In this document: in pieces, positions 9,784 to 22,497 of the stretch
Position numbering within the stretch: the first letter of the stretch is position 1
How the letters are laid out: the number at the start of each line of letters is the position of its first letter
Assembly: GCF_900187945.1 (NCBI RefSeq)
Contig: NZ_FYEH01000014.1
Coordinates: forward strand, 24,208 to 88,207
Source of the DNA: Arboricoccus pini
GTDB taxonomy: Bacteria > Pseudomonadota > Alphaproteobacteria > Geminicoccales > Geminicoccaceae
Direction of reading: 5' to 3'
Length of the DNA stretch: 64,000 nt
Notes under the pieces: model-generated
What the model saw: only the letters and a program-made list of their open reading frames with translations
The model's database searches: none
What the model was told of the DNA's origin: nothing
Position numbers and translations under genes: made by a program

Positions 9784-10312
9784 GCCGGGCGACACGCGGC
9801 GTCGGCTTCTCTCGCGCGGCGGGACAGCCCTGGGTCTGGCCGCGCTGGGCCTGGCGGGCTGCAACCTGCGGCCGATGTATGCGCCGGGCGGCGAGGGCGC
9901 CTTCAGCGGGACCTTGCCGACAGTCGATGTCAAGATCGAGCAGACGCGCATGGGGCAGGCCCTGCGTAACCAGCTCTTGACGATGCTCAATCCGAATGGA
10001 CAAGCTCAGGGGCCGCCGGAATACGCGTTGTATTTTGAGACCCAGCGCTACGAGAATCCCCTGGCGATCCAGCTCAACGCGACGATCACCCGCTATGATC
10101 TGATCCTGCTGGCAAGCTTTCAGCTCCGCCGGATGAGCGATCAGGCGATCGTCTACCAATCGGCTGTGCGCGAAGTGGCCTCCTACAACGTGGTGCGCGC
10201 GCCCTACGCGACGGCGGTCGCCGCCGAGGATGCGGAGCGAAGGGCGATCAAGGAGATCGCTCTCGACATTCGTAACCGGCTGGCCCTTTATTTCAGCGGC
10301 CTGCGCTCCTAG
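9770..10312 (+). CDS. lptE: LPS assembly lipoprotein LptE
   Basis: This 180-residue protein begins with [14 protein letters not shown], has a lipobox at LAGC, and continues into NLRPMYAP, the usual start of mature LptE. LptE plugs the LptD barrel in the outer membrane and helps deliver lipopolysaccharide to the surface. The gene overlaps leuS by 14 bases and is followed by holA, the standard leuS-lptE-holA order. Confidence 0.9.
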   Translation: MSSSEPGDTRRRLLSRGGTALGLAALGLAGCNLRPMYAPGGEGAFSGTLPTVDVKIEQTRMGQALRNQLLTMLNPNGQAQGPPEYALYFETQRYENPLAIQLNATITRYDLILLASFQLRRMSDQAIVYQSAVREVASYNVVRAPYATAVAAEDAERRAIKEIALDIRNRLALYFSGLRS

Positions 10313-10410
10313 AGGCCGTTGCCGGGCGGCCACGACGTTCCCCGGTGCCGGCTGGGCCGACCCATCGGGTCAGGCGGCACACGATCTCGCATGCCAAGGC
10401 GGTCCGCATC

Positions 10411-11445
10411 TTGAAGATCGACTACAAGACCGCTCCTGCCTTCCTGAAGTCGCCCTCTCGCGACATCGTGCTGCTTTATGGGCCCGATCAGGGCCTGGTG
10501 AGCGAGCGCGGACGGGTGCTGGGCCAGACTGTGTGCCCGGATCTGAGCGATCCTTTCAGGGTCAGCGATCTCGACGCGGAACCGCTGCGGGTGACGCCGG
10601 AACGTCTGGCGGAGGAGGCGCAGGCGCTTTGCCTGATGGGCGGCCGCCGTCTCGTGCGGGTCCGTCAGGCGACGGATGTGGTCCGCAAGGCGCTGGACAT
10701 ACTCTTGGAACTGCCGAGCGTTGAGGCCTTCGTGATCATCGAGGCGGGCGACCTCGGGCCCGGCTCGAGCCTGCGCAAGCTGGCTGAGGCCAATGGGCGC
10801 ATGGCGGTCTTGCCCTGTTACCGTGACAGCGAGCGTGAGGCCGGCCAGACGCTGCGCGCGCTTCTGGCAGAGAATGATTTGCGGGCCGCGCCGGACGCCC
10901 TTGCCTATCTGCAGCAGCGACTGGGGGCCGATCGTGGCGTTACGCGGCAGGAAGTCGAGAAGCTGGCCTTGATGAAGGCCGGCGATCCTAGCCCGCTCAG
11001 CCTGCGTGAGGCGCAGGACGCGACGGGCGATAATGCCGCGATCGGCATGGACGACGTCACTTACGCGGCCTTTCTCGGCGACGGGCGGCGTATGACCCAG
11101 GCTCTCGATCGTCTGCTGGGCGAAGGCGAGGCGCCCGTTGCCATCCTGCGCGCGGTGCTGCGCTTCCTCTTGGATCTCGTCCGGCAGCGCGGCCAGCATG
11201 AGGCGGGCGTCCCGCTGGACAAGCTGGTGGCGGCAAGGCGGCCCCCTTTGCATTTCTCCGTCCGGGACCGCTATCGCGCCATCCTGGCACGTCACGCACA
11301 AGCACGACTGCTCGTCTGGCTTGGTGCGCTCCAGGCCGCCGAGATCAACTGCAAGAGCACGGGCCTGCCGGATCTTCTGGTCTGCCGCCAGGCCTTGGGC
11401 CAGATTGCCTCGGAAGCGGCGCTTTCGCCTCAGCGTCGGACCTGA
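10411..11445 (+). CDS. holA: DNA polymerase III subunit delta
   Basis: This 344-residue clamp-loader subunit opens the beta sliding clamp. It shows the family start (MKIDYKTAPAFL then VLLYGPDQGLVSERG) and the usual helical C-terminal collar region (EINCKSTGLPDLLVCRQAL). I chose the TTG at 10411, with AAGGCGG eight bases upstream, because it matches where family members begin. An in-frame GTG at 10345 would add 22 residues that do not look conserved. It follows lptE after a gap of about 100 bases. Confidence 0.92.
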   Translation: MKIDYKTAPAFLKSPSRDIVLLYGPDQGLVSERGRVLGQTVCPDLSDPFRVSDLDAEPLRVTPERLAEEAQALCLMGGRRLVRVRQATDVVRKALDILLELPSVEAFVIIEAGDLGPGSSLRKLAEANGRMAVLPCYRDSEREAGQTLRALLAENDLRAAPDALAYLQQRLGADRGVTRQEVEKLALMKAGDPSPLSLREAQDATGDNAAIGMDDVTYAAFLGDGRRMTQALDRLLGEGEAPVAILRAVLRFLLDLVRQRGQHEAGVPLDKLVAARRPPLHFSVRDRYRAILARHAQARLLVWLGALQAAEINCKSTGLPDLLVCRQALGQIASEAALSPQRRT

Positions 11446-11484
11446 TGCGTCTCTTCGCGCGGCTGGCCCGCGCCTGAATCGGCG

Positions 11485-13152
11485 TTAAAAAAGGCCATCG
11501 ATCAACCCATCGGCATTGATGCGGATGCGCTCGGCCGCCGGATGGCGGGGGAGGCCCGGCATGGTCATGACATCGCCGCAGATCGCGACGACGAATTCCG
11601 CACCTGCGGCCAGGCGAATGTCGCGCACGGGGACCACATGGTCTTTGGGTGCGCCTCTCAGGCTGGGATCGGCGGCGAAGCTGTATTGCGTCTTGGCCAT
11701 GCAGATCGGCAGATGGCCAAAGCCTTCGCTCGTCAGCTCATGCAGGCGCTTGGCCGCCTTGCCGTCGAAGGCGACGTCGCTCGCTCCATAGATGGAACGG
11801 GCGATGGTGCGGATCTTTTCCTCAAGCGGCATCTCGTCCGGATAGAGGAGTTCGAACTTGGCCTCGCCCACATCGACCAGGCGCTTGACGGCGCGGGCCA
11901 GGTCGACGGCACCGGCGCCGCCCAGCGCCCAGTGCCGGCAAAGGACGGCTTCCACGTCCAGTTGTTCCTGGCAGTAACGCTGCACAAAAGCGATCTCGGC
12001 CTCCGTGTCGGCGGCGAAGTGATTGATTGCCACGATGGGCGGCACGCCGAAGCGGCGGACATTCTCGATGTGACGCCTGAGATTGGCCATGCCTGCCTCA
12101 AGGGCGGCGAGGTTCTCGGTATTGAGCGCTTCCTTGGCGACACCCCCATGGCTCTTGAGAGCCCGGATCGTCGCCACGATGACGCAGGCCTTGGGAGCAA
12201 GGCCGCTTTTGCGACACTTGATGTCGAAGAATTTCTCAGCGCCGAGATCGGCGCCGAAGCCGGCCTCGGTGACGACGAAGCGGCTAAGCTTCAAAGCCGC
12301 TTGCGTCGCCACGACCGAGTTGCAGCCATGCGCGATATTGGCGAACGGGCCGCCATGCACGAAGGCTGGGTTGCCCTCCAGGGTCTGGACGAGGTTGGGC
12401 ATCAGGGCGTCCTTCAAGAGAACGGCCATGGCCCCCTCCGCCTGAAGATCCTTGGCGGTGATCGCCTGCCGGTCGCGATCATAGGCGACGATGATCCGCC
12501 CGAGCCTGGCTTCAAGGTCGGCCAGATTGCGGGCGAGGCAGAAGGCGGCCATGACCTCCGAAGCGACGGTGATGTCGAACCCGTCCTCCCGAGGAAAGCC
12601 GTTGGCAGCACCACCCAGACCGCCGACGATCCAGCGGAGCGATCGGTCGTTCATGTCGATGACCCGGCGCCAGGTGATCCGGCGGGTATCAATGTCCTTT
12701 TCGTTGCCCCAGTAGACGTGATTATCGATCATCGCCGCCAGGAGGTTATGCGCGCTCGTGATCGCGTGAAAATCTCCGGTGAAATGGAGATTGATCTGCT
12801 CCATCGGCACAACCTGGGCATAGCCGCCGCCGGCGGCACCGCCCTTCAGGCCGAAGCAGGGCCCGAGCGAGGGTTCGCGCAGGCACATGACCGTCGGCTC
12901 GCCAATCAGGTTGAGCGCGTCACCCAGCCCTACCGTCGTCGTCGTCTTGCCTTCACCCGCCGGCGTGGGATTGATCGCCGTCACGAGGACGAGATTGCCG
13001 TCCGCTCGATCCTCCCGGGCCAAAAAGCCCGTGTCGACCTTGGCCACGAAGCGCCCATATGGGAAAAGGAGATCGGCCGGGATCGCCAGTTGCCGGGCAA
13101 TGTCCTCGATGGGCCGCAACTTAGCGGCGCGGGCGATCTCGATATCGCTCAT
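11485..13152 (-). CDS. fhs: formate-tetrahydrofolate ligase
   Basis: This 555-residue enzyme joins formate to tetrahydrofolate with ATP to give 10-formyl-THF, feeding one-carbon units to purine, Met-tRNA and serine metabolism. The P-loop is [19 protein letters not shown]. The folate/formate region with MREPSLGP-like sequence ([12 protein letters not shown]) is intact. I chose ATG at 13152 (MSDIEIAR); an in-frame TTG 18 bases upstream is less likely. The gene stands alone on the minus strand between holA and regB. Its promoter region is shared with divergent regB. Confidence 0.96.
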   Translation of the reverse strand: MSDIEIARAAKLRPIEDIARQLAIPADLLFPYGRFVAKVDTGFLAREDRADGNLVLVTAINPTPAGEGKTTTTVGLGDALNLIGEPTVMCLREPSLGPCFGLKGGAAGGGYAQVVPMEQINLHFTGDFHAITSAHNLLAAMIDNHVYWGNEKDIDTRRITWRRVIDMNDRSLRWIVGGLGGAANGFPREDGFDITVASEVMAAFCLARNLADLEARLGRIIVAYDRDRQAITAKDLQAEGAMAVLLKDALMPNLVQTLEGNPAFVHGGPFANIAHGCNSVVATQAALKLSRFVVTEAGFGADLGAEKFFDIKCRKSGLAPKACVIVATIRALKSHGGVAKEALNTENLAALEAGMANLRRHIENVRRFGVPPIVAINHFAADTEAEIAFVQRYCQEQLDVEAVLCRHWALGGAGAVDLARAVKRLVDVGEAKFELLYPDEMPLEEKIRTIARSIYGASDVAFDGKAAKRLHELTSEGFGHLPICMAKTQYSFAADPSLRGAPKDHVVPVRDIRLAAGAEFVVAICGDVMTMPGLPRHPAAERIRINADGLIDGLF

Positions 13153-13287
13153 TATATACCGTTCTTCCAAGATTTCTGCCGTGGTCCCCCGCCGCTAGCC
13201 ACATGTCGCCGGCGGCTTCACAGCCGGGCTGCCTGGGTGCACCTTGGTGCTGCGGACGGGGCCCGTCGGCCCTATCCATTGCAGGAC

Positions 13288-14658
13288 ATGTGTCCCTTGT
13301 CATCCATGCTGGACTTCTCCGACGAGCCCGACCCTGCGTCACGTCAGCGCCAGCTGGCGGGTCTGCTCGGCGGTGCCGCCGGGCCTGGGCGCATCCGACT
13401 GCAAACCGTCTCCTTGATGCGCTGGATCGCCACGGGCGGTCAGCTCTTCGCCATCCTCTTCGTCCACTACTCCTTGGACATCCGCCTGCCGCTCCTGGCC
13501 ATGTTGCCTGCGGTGGCCCTGGTGGCGCTCGCGAACGGCGCCCTTCTCATCGCCTACGGATCGAAGGCGCGCATCAGCGAGCGCGTCTCGGCTATGTTGC
13601 TGGGTGGTGACATCGTTCAACTCTGTTATCTTCTCCTCCTTTCCGGCGGCCTGCAAAATCCCTTCGCCATCCTCCTTCTCCTGCCGGTCACGCTGGCGGC
13701 TGCGACCTTGGGTCGCGTCGAAATCGTCGTATTGACCGGCCTTTCGCTTCTGGGTGCCGCCTGCCTCGCCCTGTTCCCGGGCCAGCTGCCCTGGCGCGAC
13801 GGCAGTCTGACCCTGCCGCCTCTCTATCTCCTCGCCAGTTGGACGGCGCTTAGCATGGCGCTGATCCTGATTGCCGTCTTCGCCTGGAACAGTGCCGAGG
13901 AGGTGCGTCGCCATGCCCAGGCGCTGGCCGCTACCCAGCTGGCGCTGGCGCGTGAGCAGAAGCTTTCGGCCCTGGGTGGCCAAGCCGCGGCTGCGGCCCA
14001 TCTTCTGGGCAGCCCGCTCGGCACCATCAATGTCATCGCCAAGGAGCTGGTGCGCGAGCTGCCGGCCGACAGCCCCTTGATGGTCGAGGCCGGCGAATTG
14101 CTCGAGCAGGCGCACCGGTGCCGCGAAATCCTGGCGACCTTTGGCCGGCAGCGAGACGACAGCGAACACCAAGCTTTCACAACCGCCCCCCTATCGACCT
14201 TGCTCGAGGGGATCGCCGAGGATTGTGCCCGACCGGGCGTCGAATTCGAGGTGAGGCTCGATTTCGTCGACGACAGGGACGAGCCCGATCTAGTCCTGTC
14301 GCCCGAACTGCGCCACGCCCTCACAAACGTGATCAACAACGCGCTGCAGTTCGCCGCCGCCGAGGTGTTGATCACGGTGAGGCCTTCGCGCCAGGGCCTC
14401 ACCCTCGTGATCGAGGATGACGGTCCGGGCTTCTCGCCGCAGATCCTTGATTGGCTGGGTGAGCCTTATGTATCCTCAAGGCGTGACAATGGCGGCATGG
14501 GCCTTGGCGTCTTCATTGCAAAGACGCTTCTGGCCCGTACCGGCGCCAAAATCGAGTTCAGTAATCGCATCAAGGGTGCGCGGGTGACGATCACTTGGCC
14601 AGCCGCCGCCGTTCAGGGGCTCAACGAGGAGACGGCCTATGGTGGACCCAATGTCTGA
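13288..14658 (+). CDS. regB: redox-sensing histidine kinase RegB/PrrB/ActS
   Basis: This 456-residue membrane kinase has six transmembrane segments in its first half, the quinone-site heptad GGLQNPF, and an H-box at H238. The redox cysteine C278 lies in HRCREIL, and an HATPase domain carries IEDDGPGF and GMGLGVFIA. In the family RegB senses respiratory redox state through quinone and the cysteine and phosphorylates RegA to control photosynthesis, respiration and carbon fixation. H238 and C278 are 40 residues apart, as in Rhodobacter RegB (H225/C265). Unusual: the residue after the histidine is Leu rather than Glu. The start could also be ATG 13306. It overlaps regA by 20 bases. Confidence 0.92.
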   Translation: MCPLSSMLDFSDEPDPASRQRQLAGLLGGAAGPGRIRLQTVSLMRWIATGGQLFAILFVHYSLDIRLPLLAMLPAVALVALANGALLIAYGSKARISERVSAMLLGGDIVQLCYLLLLSGGLQNPFAILLLLPVTLAAATLGRVEIVVLTGLSLLGAACLALFPGQLPWRDGSLTLPPLYLLASWTALSMALILIAVFAWNSAEEVRRHAQALAATQLALAREQKLSALGGQAAAAAHLLGSPLGTINVIAKELVRELPADSPLMVEAGELLEQAHRCREILATFGRQRDDSEHQAFTTAPLSTLLEGIAEDCARPGVEFEVRLDFVDDRDEPDLVLSPELRHALTNVINNALQFAAAEVLITVRPSRQGLTLVIEDDGPGFSPQILDWLGEPYVSSRRDNGGMGLGVFIAKTLLARTGAKIEFSNRIKGARVTITWPAAAVQGLNEETAYGGPNV

Positions 14659-15235
14659 GCTGGCTGGGCCGGCCGACGCGGCAACGACGCAGGGGGCCGC
14701 CGACGTGGATGGTGCCCTCCTTCTTCTCGTCGATGACGACGCGCCTTTGCGGCGCAGCCTGCAGCGCGCGCTTGAGCGCCGGGGTTTTGCCGTCACTGCG
14801 GCCGAGAGCTTGAAGGAGGGACTGGGCCAGGCTTTCGCGATAAAGCCCGACTACGCGGTCGTCGACCTTAGGCTCGAGGACGGCAGCGGCATCGATCTCG
14901 TCAAGCGACTGCTCGAGCTCCACCCGTCCATCCGTATCGTTATGTTGACGGGCTACGGCAATATCGCGACGGCCGTGGCCGCCGTGAAAGCCGGCGCCGT
15001 CGACTATCTGGCCAAACCCGCCGACGCCGACGATGTGATCAAGGCGCTGTTGAGCAACGGCCCCAGCCTGCCACCGCCGCCAGAAAACCCCATGTCGGCC
15101 GATCGCGTGCGCTGGGAGCATATCCAGCGGGTCTTCGAACAGTGTAATCGGAATGTTTCCGAGACGGCGCGCCGCCTAAACATGCATCGCCGCACCTTGC
15201 AGCGGATCCTTAATAAACGGGCGCCACGCGAGTAG
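14639..15235 (+). CDS. regA: response regulator RegA/PrrA/ActR
   Basis: This 198-residue regulator has a receiver domain (LVDDDAPLRR; phospho-Asp in VVDLRLEDGSG; conserved T and K in MLTGYG and LAKPA) joined by a proline linker to a Fis-type helix-turn-helix. The HTH segment RNVSETARRLNMHRRTLQRI is near invariant in the family, which is diagnostic. It is the DNA-binding partner of the RegB kinase encoded by the overlapping upstream gene. It is about 15 residues longer at the N-terminus than the shortest family members, an alanine/glycine-rich extension. Confidence 0.95.
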   Translation: MVDPMSELAGPADAATTQGAADVDGALLLLVDDDAPLRRSLQRALERRGFAVTAAESLKEGLGQAFAIKPDYAVVDLRLEDGSGIDLVKRLLELHPSIRIVMLTGYGNIATAVAAVKAGAVDYLAKPADADDVIKALLSNGPSLPPPPENPMSADRVRWEHIQRVFEQCNRNVSETARRLNMHRRTLQRILNKRAPRE

Positions 15236-15286
15236 CCATTGGCGGCTGCCCGGACGGAGACGCCGACTTGCGGGTGAGGTAACCGG

Positions 15287-15901
15287 CTAAAGCCGCGTGT
15301 TTGCTGTCGTCTCGAACATGACGGCATAGCCGCCGCCATGCTTGCCGTGCCGATCCCCGATGCCGAGCCCGATGGCCACGGCTTGGGCGGTGCGCACCTT
15401 ACCTGGTGAGACATAAGTGCCGTTGAAGCTGGCCCGCGTCAGGCGGCCGTCCATGAGGCAGGCCCACATCTCGCGCACCGTGGAGCCGCGCAGGATCATG
15501 ATGTTGTCAAGCCGCTTGCCGATGGTGGCACTAGCGTCGAGGTTGAGCCAGCTCGTGAACGCCTTGTTCATCTGCCGTACCACCCGATCACGATCGAGGA
15601 GGAGGCAAGGCATGGGCGACATGTCGATGATCCGCAAAAGATCGTCGCTGCCGCCTGAAAGCGAAAGCTCCTGAACGCTTTTTTGCAGATCCTGGATCTG
15701 GGCGCGCGCGAGGTTGAGGCTGTACTGGCGGAGCGTGGAGGCGAGATTCGTACGCTCGGGGTCCGCTTGCGCGATGTGGTTGATGAGCGCGGAGAGACGC
15801 AATTTGCGCGAATCCGCGATCTCCTTCAGGTGGTCCCAAAATCCAGCTTCGAGCTTGATAGACGTCCTAAGCTCGCCAATACGCATCGTTTTTCTAATCA
15901 T
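15287..15901 (-). CDS. ribbon-helix-helix and PAS-like domain protein
   Basis: This 204-residue protein starts with a ribbon-helix-helix domain of the RHH_4 type (IRKTMRIGELRTSIKLE, then FWDHLKEIADSRKLRLSALI). After a short helical linker follows a PAS-like domain (IIDMSPMPCLLLDRDRVV, then MNKAFTSWL). RHH_4 proteins are small DNA-binding regulators; the PAS part suggests signal input, ligand unknown. It converges on regA with 51 bases between stops, so a link to redox control is possible but only positional. ATG 15901 has AAGG upstream; ATG 15886 (MRIGELRTS) is an alternative. Confidence 0.72.
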   Translation of the reverse strand: MIRKTMRIGELRTSIKLEAGFWDHLKEIADSRKLRLSALINHIAQADPERTNLASTLRQYSLNLARAQIQDLQKSVQELSLSGGSDDLLRIIDMSPMPCLLLDRDRVVRQMNKAFTSWLNLDASATIGKRLDNIMILRGSTVREMWACLMDGRLTRASFNGTYVSPGKVRTAQAVAIGLGIGDRHGKHGGGYAVMFETTANTRL

Positions 15902-17356
<1,455 letters not shown>

Positions 17357-17372
17357 GAGCCGGGACCGCCAG

Positions 17373-18545
17373 ATGAATATTCATGAATATCAGGCCAAGG
17401 CGCTCTTGAGCGGCTACGGCGTGCCGATCCTTAAGGGGAAGGTCGCCTGGACGGCCGAGGAGGCTCTCGAGGCCGCTCAGGGACTGGGCGGCCCGGTCTG
17501 GGTCGTCAAGGCGCAGATCCATGCTGGTGGGCGCGGCAAGGGCGGCGGCGTCAAGCTCGCCCGCTCGCTGGACGAAGTGAAGGACCTGGCGGCCAAGATG
17601 CTGGGGATGACACTCGTCACGCACCAGACGGGTCCGCAAGGGAGGCTCGTCAAGCGCGTCTACATCGAGGATGGCTGCGACATCGCGCGCGAACTCTATC
17701 TGGGTGCGGTGCTCGACCGCACCAGCTCGCGCGTCACGTTCATGGCCTCCAAGGAGGGCGGCGTCGAGATCGAGGAGGTGGCCGCCCGCGATCCGGATGC
17801 GATCACCAAAGTATCGATCGACCCGGCGGCTGGCTTCCAGCCGCATCATGGCCGCACCCTTGCGTTCGCGCTGGGTCTCAAGGGCAAGGAAGTCGGCAAG
17901 CTCGTTGCCTTCGTGAAGGGCCTTTATGCGTGCTTTGTCGAGCGTGACGCCTCGTTGGTCGAGATCAATCCCCTGGTCCTCACCGGCGGCGGCGACCTCG
18001 TGGCCCTCGATGCCAAGATGAATTTCGATTCCAACGCGCTCTATCGCCAGCCCAAGATCGTTGAATTGCGCGACCTCGACGAGGAAGATGCGCACGAGAT
18101 CGAGGCCAGCAAGCACGAGCTCAACTATATCAAGCTCGATGGCAACATCGCCTGCATGGTCAATGGCGCCGGCCTCGCCATGGCGACGATGGACATCATC
18201 AAGCTCTATGGCGGCGAGCCCGCCAACTTCCTCGATGTCGGCGGTGGTGCCACCAAGGAACGGGTGACGGCGGCTTTCAAGCTTCTGCTCTCCGACCCCA
18301 ATGTCGAGGGCGTTCTCGTCAACATTTTTGGCGGCATCATGCGCTGCGATGTCATCGCCGAGGGCGTCGTCGCGGCGGCGCGTGAGGTCAACCTTACCGT
18401 GCCGCTCGTCGTCCGCCTCGAAGGTACGAATGTCGAGCTCGGCAAGGACATATTGAAGAAATCCGGCTTGACCATCACGCCCGCGGACGATCTGGCCGAC
18501 GCCGCGCAAAAGATCGTCGCTGCCGTCCAAGGAGCCAGGGCATGA
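17373..18545 (+). CDS. sucC: succinyl-CoA synthetase beta subunit
   Basis: This 390-residue ATP-grasp subunit starts with [12 protein letters not shown] and has the nucleotide-binding region [16 protein letters not shown]. The C-terminal CoA-ligase half carries [15 protein letters not shown]. With SucD it converts succinyl-CoA to succinate with substrate-level phosphorylation. Its stop overlaps the sucD start by four bases (ATGA), so the two subunits are made in step. Confidence 0.97.
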   Translation: MNIHEYQAKALLSGYGVPILKGKVAWTAEEALEAAQGLGGPVWVVKAQIHAGGRGKGGGVKLARSLDEVKDLAAKMLGMTLVTHQTGPQGRLVKRVYIEDGCDIARELYLGAVLDRTSSRVTFMASKEGGVEIEEVAARDPDAITKVSIDPAAGFQPHHGRTLAFALGLKGKEVGKLVAFVKGLYACFVERDASLVEINPLVLTGGGDLVALDAKMNFDSNALYRQPKIVELRDLDEEDAHEIEASKHELNYIKLDGNIACMVNGAGLAMATMDIIKLYGGEPANFLDVGGGATKERVTAAFKLLLSDPNVEGVLVNIFGGIMRCDVIAEGVVAAAREVNLTVPLVVRLEGTNVELGKDILKKSGLTITPADDLADAAQKIVAAVQGARA

Positions 18546-19417
18546 GCATTCTCGTCAGCGCCGAGACCAAGGTGATCTGCCAGGGTTTCACCGGCGCCCA
18601 GGGCACGTTTCATTCCGAGCAGGCGATCGCCTATGGCACGCGCATGGTGGGTGGCGTAACGCCGGGCAAAGGTGGTGATTCGCATCTGGGCCTGCCTGTC
18701 TTCGACACGGTGGCGCAGGCACGCGCGGCCACCGGCTGCGATGCATCCGTGATCTACGTTCCAGCTGCCTTCGCCGCCGACGCGATCCTCGAGGCGATCG
18801 ATGCCGAGGTGCCGCTCATCGTCTGCATCACCGAGGGCATTCCCGTCCTGGACATGGTGAAGGTGAAGCGCGCGCTCGATGGGTCGGCATCACGTCTGAT
18901 CGGGCCGAACTGTCCCGGCGTCATCACACCCGGTCAGTGCAAGATCGGCATCATGCCGGGTCATATTCACAATCCCGGCAAGATCGGCATCGTTTCCCGT
19001 TCCGGCACGTTGACCTACGAGGCGGTGGCGCAGACGACGAAGGCGGGCCTTGGTCAGTCCTCCTGCGTCGGTATTGGCGGCGATCCGGTCAAGGGCACGG
19101 AATTCATCGAGGTCCTCGAGATGTTCCTGGCCGATCCGGGAACGGAGGGCATCATCATGATCGGCGAGATCGGCGGTTCCGCCGAGGAAGACGCCGCCGC
19201 CTTCATGAAGTCCGCCAAGGCCAGGAAGCCGATCGCCGGCTTTATCGCCGGCCGGACGGCACCCCCTGGCCGCCGCATGGGCCATGCGGGCGCCATCATC
19301 GCCGGCGGCAAAGGCGGTGCCGAGGACAAGATCGAGGCCATGAAGAGCGCCGGCTTCGTCATCGCCCAGTCACCAGCCCATCTGGGCCAGGCAATGAGCG
19401 AGGCACTCGGCGGATAG
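18542..19417 (+). CDS. sucD: succinyl-CoA synthetase alpha subunit
   Basis: This 291-residue subunit carries the phosphohistidine H248 in [11 protein letters not shown], the CoA-binding start [15 protein letters not shown], and the conserved [10 protein letters not shown]. It works with SucC in the TCA cycle. It overlaps sucC by four bases. A 138-base gap with no evident terminator separates it from sucA, so the operon probably continues. Confidence 0.97.
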   Translation: MSILVSAETKVICQGFTGAQGTFHSEQAIAYGTRMVGGVTPGKGGDSHLGLPVFDTVAQARAATGCDASVIYVPAAFAADAILEAIDAEVPLIVCITEGIPVLDMVKVKRALDGSASRLIGPNCPGVITPGQCKIGIMPGHIHNPGKIGIVSRSGTLTYEAVAQTTKAGLGQSSCVGIGGDPVKGTEFIEVLEMFLADPGTEGIIMIGEIGGSAEEDAAAFMKSAKARKPIAGFIAGRTAPPGRRMGHAGAIIAGGKGGAEDKIEAMKSAGFVIAQSPAHLGQAMSEALGG

Positions 19418-19555
19418 TCGGTATTCGGGCCCGGTCATGGCATTGGCCCTGAACGGGTTGCTAGGGCTCCAGTCGACCTTGGGCAGGATGAAGCGGCGCC
19501 GCTCACTGGAGAGCTTCTCGGGCGTGGCGCCCAATCGCCAGGTGGGGATGATGTA

Positions 19556-22426
19556 ATGGCAACGCGCCGCGATCTCGAGCAGACAAGCTTCCTCTATGGC
19601 GGCAACAGCGCCTTCATCGAGGATCTCTACGCTCGCTACGTTCAGGATCCCGCCAGCGTGGATGCCACCTGGCGGGCTTATTTCGACGAACTAGGGCCCG
19701 AGAACCAGAGTCTGTTCGAGCGGGCGCGGGAGGCTGTGCAGCCCAAGCCGCGCGGCGATCTCTTCGCCCAGGCCGCCAATCTCAATCTGGGGCCGGCCGG
19801 CGGTCTCGACGACCCGATGACCAAGTCCTTGATCCGCGACCATCTGCGCGTGATCATGCTGATCAGGGCCTATCGGGTACGCGGCCATTTGATCGCCAAG
19901 CTCGATCCCTTGGGCTTAACGGGCGACAAATATCATCCTGAGCTCGATTATAAGAGCTACGGCTTCAGTGAGGCCGACCTCGATCGCGAATTCTATCTCG
20001 ACTATGTGCTGGGCATGGAGAAGGCAACGCTGCGCCGGATCATCGATGTCCTCCAGCGCACTTATAGCGGGACAGTCGGCATCGAGTTCATGCACATCCA
20101 AGATCCCGACCAGAAGGCCTGGATCCAGGCCAAGTTCGAGGGCATGGCCGGGCAGTTCGACGTCGGCGCCGAGGCCAAGCGGGAGATCTTGGAGCAACTG
20201 ACCGCGACCGAGGGGTTCGAGGGCTTCCTGCATATCAAGTTTCCGGGCACCAAGCGCTTTGGCCTCGACGGCGGCGAGAGCGCCATCCCCTCGCTGGAGG
20301 CGATCATCCGCACGGGCGCCGAACTTGGCGTCGACGAGATCGTGCTCGGTATGCCGCATCGCGGCCGGCTGAACGTCCTGGCCAACGTCATGGGCAAGCC
20401 CTATGCGGCTATCCTCTCCGAATTCCAGGGGGCCGCGGTCTATGACAGCGTCCTGGGCTCGGGCGACGTGAAATACCATCTCGGCACCTCGCGTGACCGC
20501 GAACTGCCGGACGGACGCGCGATTCATCTCTCGCTGACGGCCAACCCGTCCCATCTGGAGGCCGTCAATCCGGTTGTGATGGGCAAGGTCCGCGCCAAGC
20601 AGCAGCAAAAGAAGGATCTTGATCGGACGCGCGTCATGGGCGTCCTCATGCACGGCGACGCCTCCTTCATCGGCCAGGGCGTGGTGCATGAGTGCCTGGA
20701 GATGTCGCAGCTGCGCGGCTATCGCGTGGGCGGCACGCTGCACATCATCGTTAACAACCAGATAGGCTTCACGACGAGCCCCTCTTACGCGCGCTCGTCT
20801 CCCTATCCCTCTGACGTCGCTCGCGGCGTGCAGTGCCCGATCTTCCACGTCAATGGCGACGATCCCGTCGCCGTCGTCCATGTCTCCAGGCTGGCGACCG
20901 AGTTCCGCCAGCGCTTCAAGAGCGATGTCGTCATCGACCTCTGGTGCTATCGCCGCCACGGTCACAACGAGGGTGATGAGCCCAGCTTCACCCAGCCTTT
21001 GATGTACAAGGCGATCGCGGGGCAGCCGACGACCCGCCAGCGCTACGCCAAGGCGCTGGAGGAAAGCGGCATCGTGACGGCCGATGACGCGCAGGGCATG
21101 CTGGACAATGTCTACCAGGCGCTGGAGCGGGCGCACGAGGCCTCGCGTAGCTACAAGCCCAACAAGGCGGATTGGCTGGAAGGGGTCTGGAAGGGACTGC
21201 GGCGGGCACCCGAGGAGTATGATCGGGGAACCACGCCGGTCGACCTCGACACGCTGAAGTCCCTGGGGCTGCGCATGACCGAGCTGCCGAGCGAGGTCGA
21301 CGTCCATCCACGCTTGAAGCGCGTCATTGGCGGGCGACGTACGACAATCGAGACGGGCAAGGGCATCGACTGGGCGACAGCCGAGCACTTGGCGTTCGCG
21401 ACTCTGCTCGACGAGGGTTATTCCGTCCGTCTGTCGGGCGAGGATGTCGGGCGCGGCACGTTCAGCCAGCGCCATGCGGTCATCTACGACCAGAGTAACG
21501 AGGAACGCTACGTCCCGCTAGCCAATCTCTCGGATAGCCAAGGCAGCTTCGATGTCTTCGACAGCCTCCTGTCCGAGGAAGGAGTCCTGGGCTTCGAGTA
21601 TGGCTATAGCCTGGCCGATCCGAACTGCCTCACGCTCTGGGAGGCCCAGTTCGGCGATTTCGCCAACGGCGCGCAGGTCTATTTCGACCAGTTCATCGCC
21701 TCGGGCGAGAGCAAGTGGCTGCGCATGTGCGGCCTCGTCTGTCTCCTGCCGCACGGCTATGAGGGGCAGGGACCGGAGCACAGCTCCGCCAGGCTCGAGC
21801 GCTTTTTGCAGCTCTATGCCGAGGACAATATTCAGGTCGTGTATCCCTCGACTCCAGCCAGCTATTTCCATGTGCTCCGGCGTCAGCTTCATCGCGACTT
21901 CAGGAAACCGCTCATCGTCATGACGCCGAAATCTCTGCTGCGTCACAAACGCTGCGTCTCGACGATCGAGGATTTCGGCCCGGGATCGAGCTTCCACCGT
22001 GTGATCTATGACCGCGAGCCCGGACCGGCGGATGCCAATGTCGAGCGCGTCATCATGTGCTCGGGCAAGGTCTATTATGATCTCCTGGAGGCGCGCGAGG
22101 AGCGAGGCCTGGACGACAAGGTGGCGCTGCTGCGTCTAGAGCAGCTGGCTCCCTTTCCCGAGCGGTCGATGACGGAACAGCTGGCACGTTTCCCCGCCGA
22201 TGCGCGCTATGTCTGGTGCCAGGAGGAGCCGCGCAACATGGGCGCCTGGTTCTTCGCAGCCCCCCGGATCGAGAACCTCATGGAAAGCCAGGACAAGGTG
22301 CGCACCAAGGGTCAACCTTATCTTCGCTATGCCGGCCGCAAGCCCACCGCCTCGACGGCGACAGGGTCGAACGGTCAGCACCAGCAAGAGCAGCGCGGCC
22401 TTATCGAACAGGCTTTCACGGTCTAA
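19556..22426 (+). CDS. sucA: 2-oxoglutarate dehydrogenase E1 component
   Basis: This 956-residue thiamine-diphosphate enzyme decarboxylates 2-oxoglutarate and passes the succinyl group to the lipoyl arm of SucB. The N-terminal segment [16 protein letters not shown] is the E2-binding start typical of OdhA/SucA. The TPP region is visible as [15 protein letters not shown] followed by [14 protein letters not shown], and the C-terminal transketolase-like part has [17 protein letters not shown]. Length is normal. It is the third step of the TCA operon laid out here. Confidence 0.97.
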   Translation: MATRRDLEQTSFLYGGNSAFIEDLYARYVQDPASVDATWRAYFDELGPENQSLFERAREAVQPKPRGDLFAQAANLNLGPAGGLDDPMTKSLIRDHLRVIMLIRAYRVRGHLIAKLDPLGLTGDKYHPELDYKSYGFSEADLDREFYLDYVLGMEKATLRRIIDVLQRTYSGTVGIEFMHIQDPDQKAWIQAKFEGMAGQFDVGAEAKREILEQLTATEGFEGFLHIKFPGTKRFGLDGGESAIPSLEAIIRTGAELGVDEIVLGMPHRGRLNVLANVMGKPYAAILSEFQGAAVYDSVLGSGDVKYHLGTSRDRELPDGRAIHLSLTANPSHLEAVNPVVMGKVRAKQQQKKDLDRTRVMGVLMHGDASFIGQGVVHECLEMSQLRGYRVGGTLHIIVNNQIGFTTSPSYARSSPYPSDVARGVQCPIFHVNGDDPVAVVHVSRLATEFRQRFKSDVVIDLWCYRRHGHNEGDEPSFTQPLMYKAIAGQPTTRQRYAKALEESGIVTADDAQGMLDNVYQALERAHEASRSYKPNKADWLEGVWKGLRRAPEEYDRGTTPVDLDTLKSLGLRMTELPSEVDVHPRLKRVIGGRRTTIETGKGIDWATAEHLAFATLLDEGYSVRLSGEDVGRGTFSQRHAVIYDQSNEERYVPLANLSDSQGSFDVFDSLLSEEGVLGFEYGYSLADPNCLTLWEAQFGDFANGAQVYFDQFIASGESKWLRMCGLVCLLPHGYEGQGPEHSSARLERFLQLYAEDNIQVVYPSTPASYFHVLRRQLHRDFRKPLIVMTPKSLLRHKRCVSTIEDFGPGSSFHRVIYDREPGPADANVERVIMCSGKVYYDLLEAREERGLDDKVALLRLEQLAPFPERSMTEQLARFPADARYVWCQEEPRNMGAWFFAAPRIENLMESQDKVRTKGQPYLRYAGRKPTASTATGSNGQHQQEQRGLIEQAFTV

Positions 22427-22497
22427 AGCGGGGCGGCTGGCGTCCCCAGGGCAAGAGTGGTGCTGCGGCTGGCACCCGAACTCGAAAGAGGAAGAGT

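Noticed and set aside
11542..13287. Very long plus-strand open frame antisense to fhs and continuous with regB
   Set aside because: fhs is a full, well-conserved enzyme on the minus strand. The plus-strand frame has no matching family and is a by-product of GC-rich codon use. RegB family members begin near 13288.
22216..22497. Upstream in-frame extension of sucB
   Set aside because: It overlaps the 3' end of sucA. E2 proteins start at [13 protein letters not shown], where a ribosome site is present.
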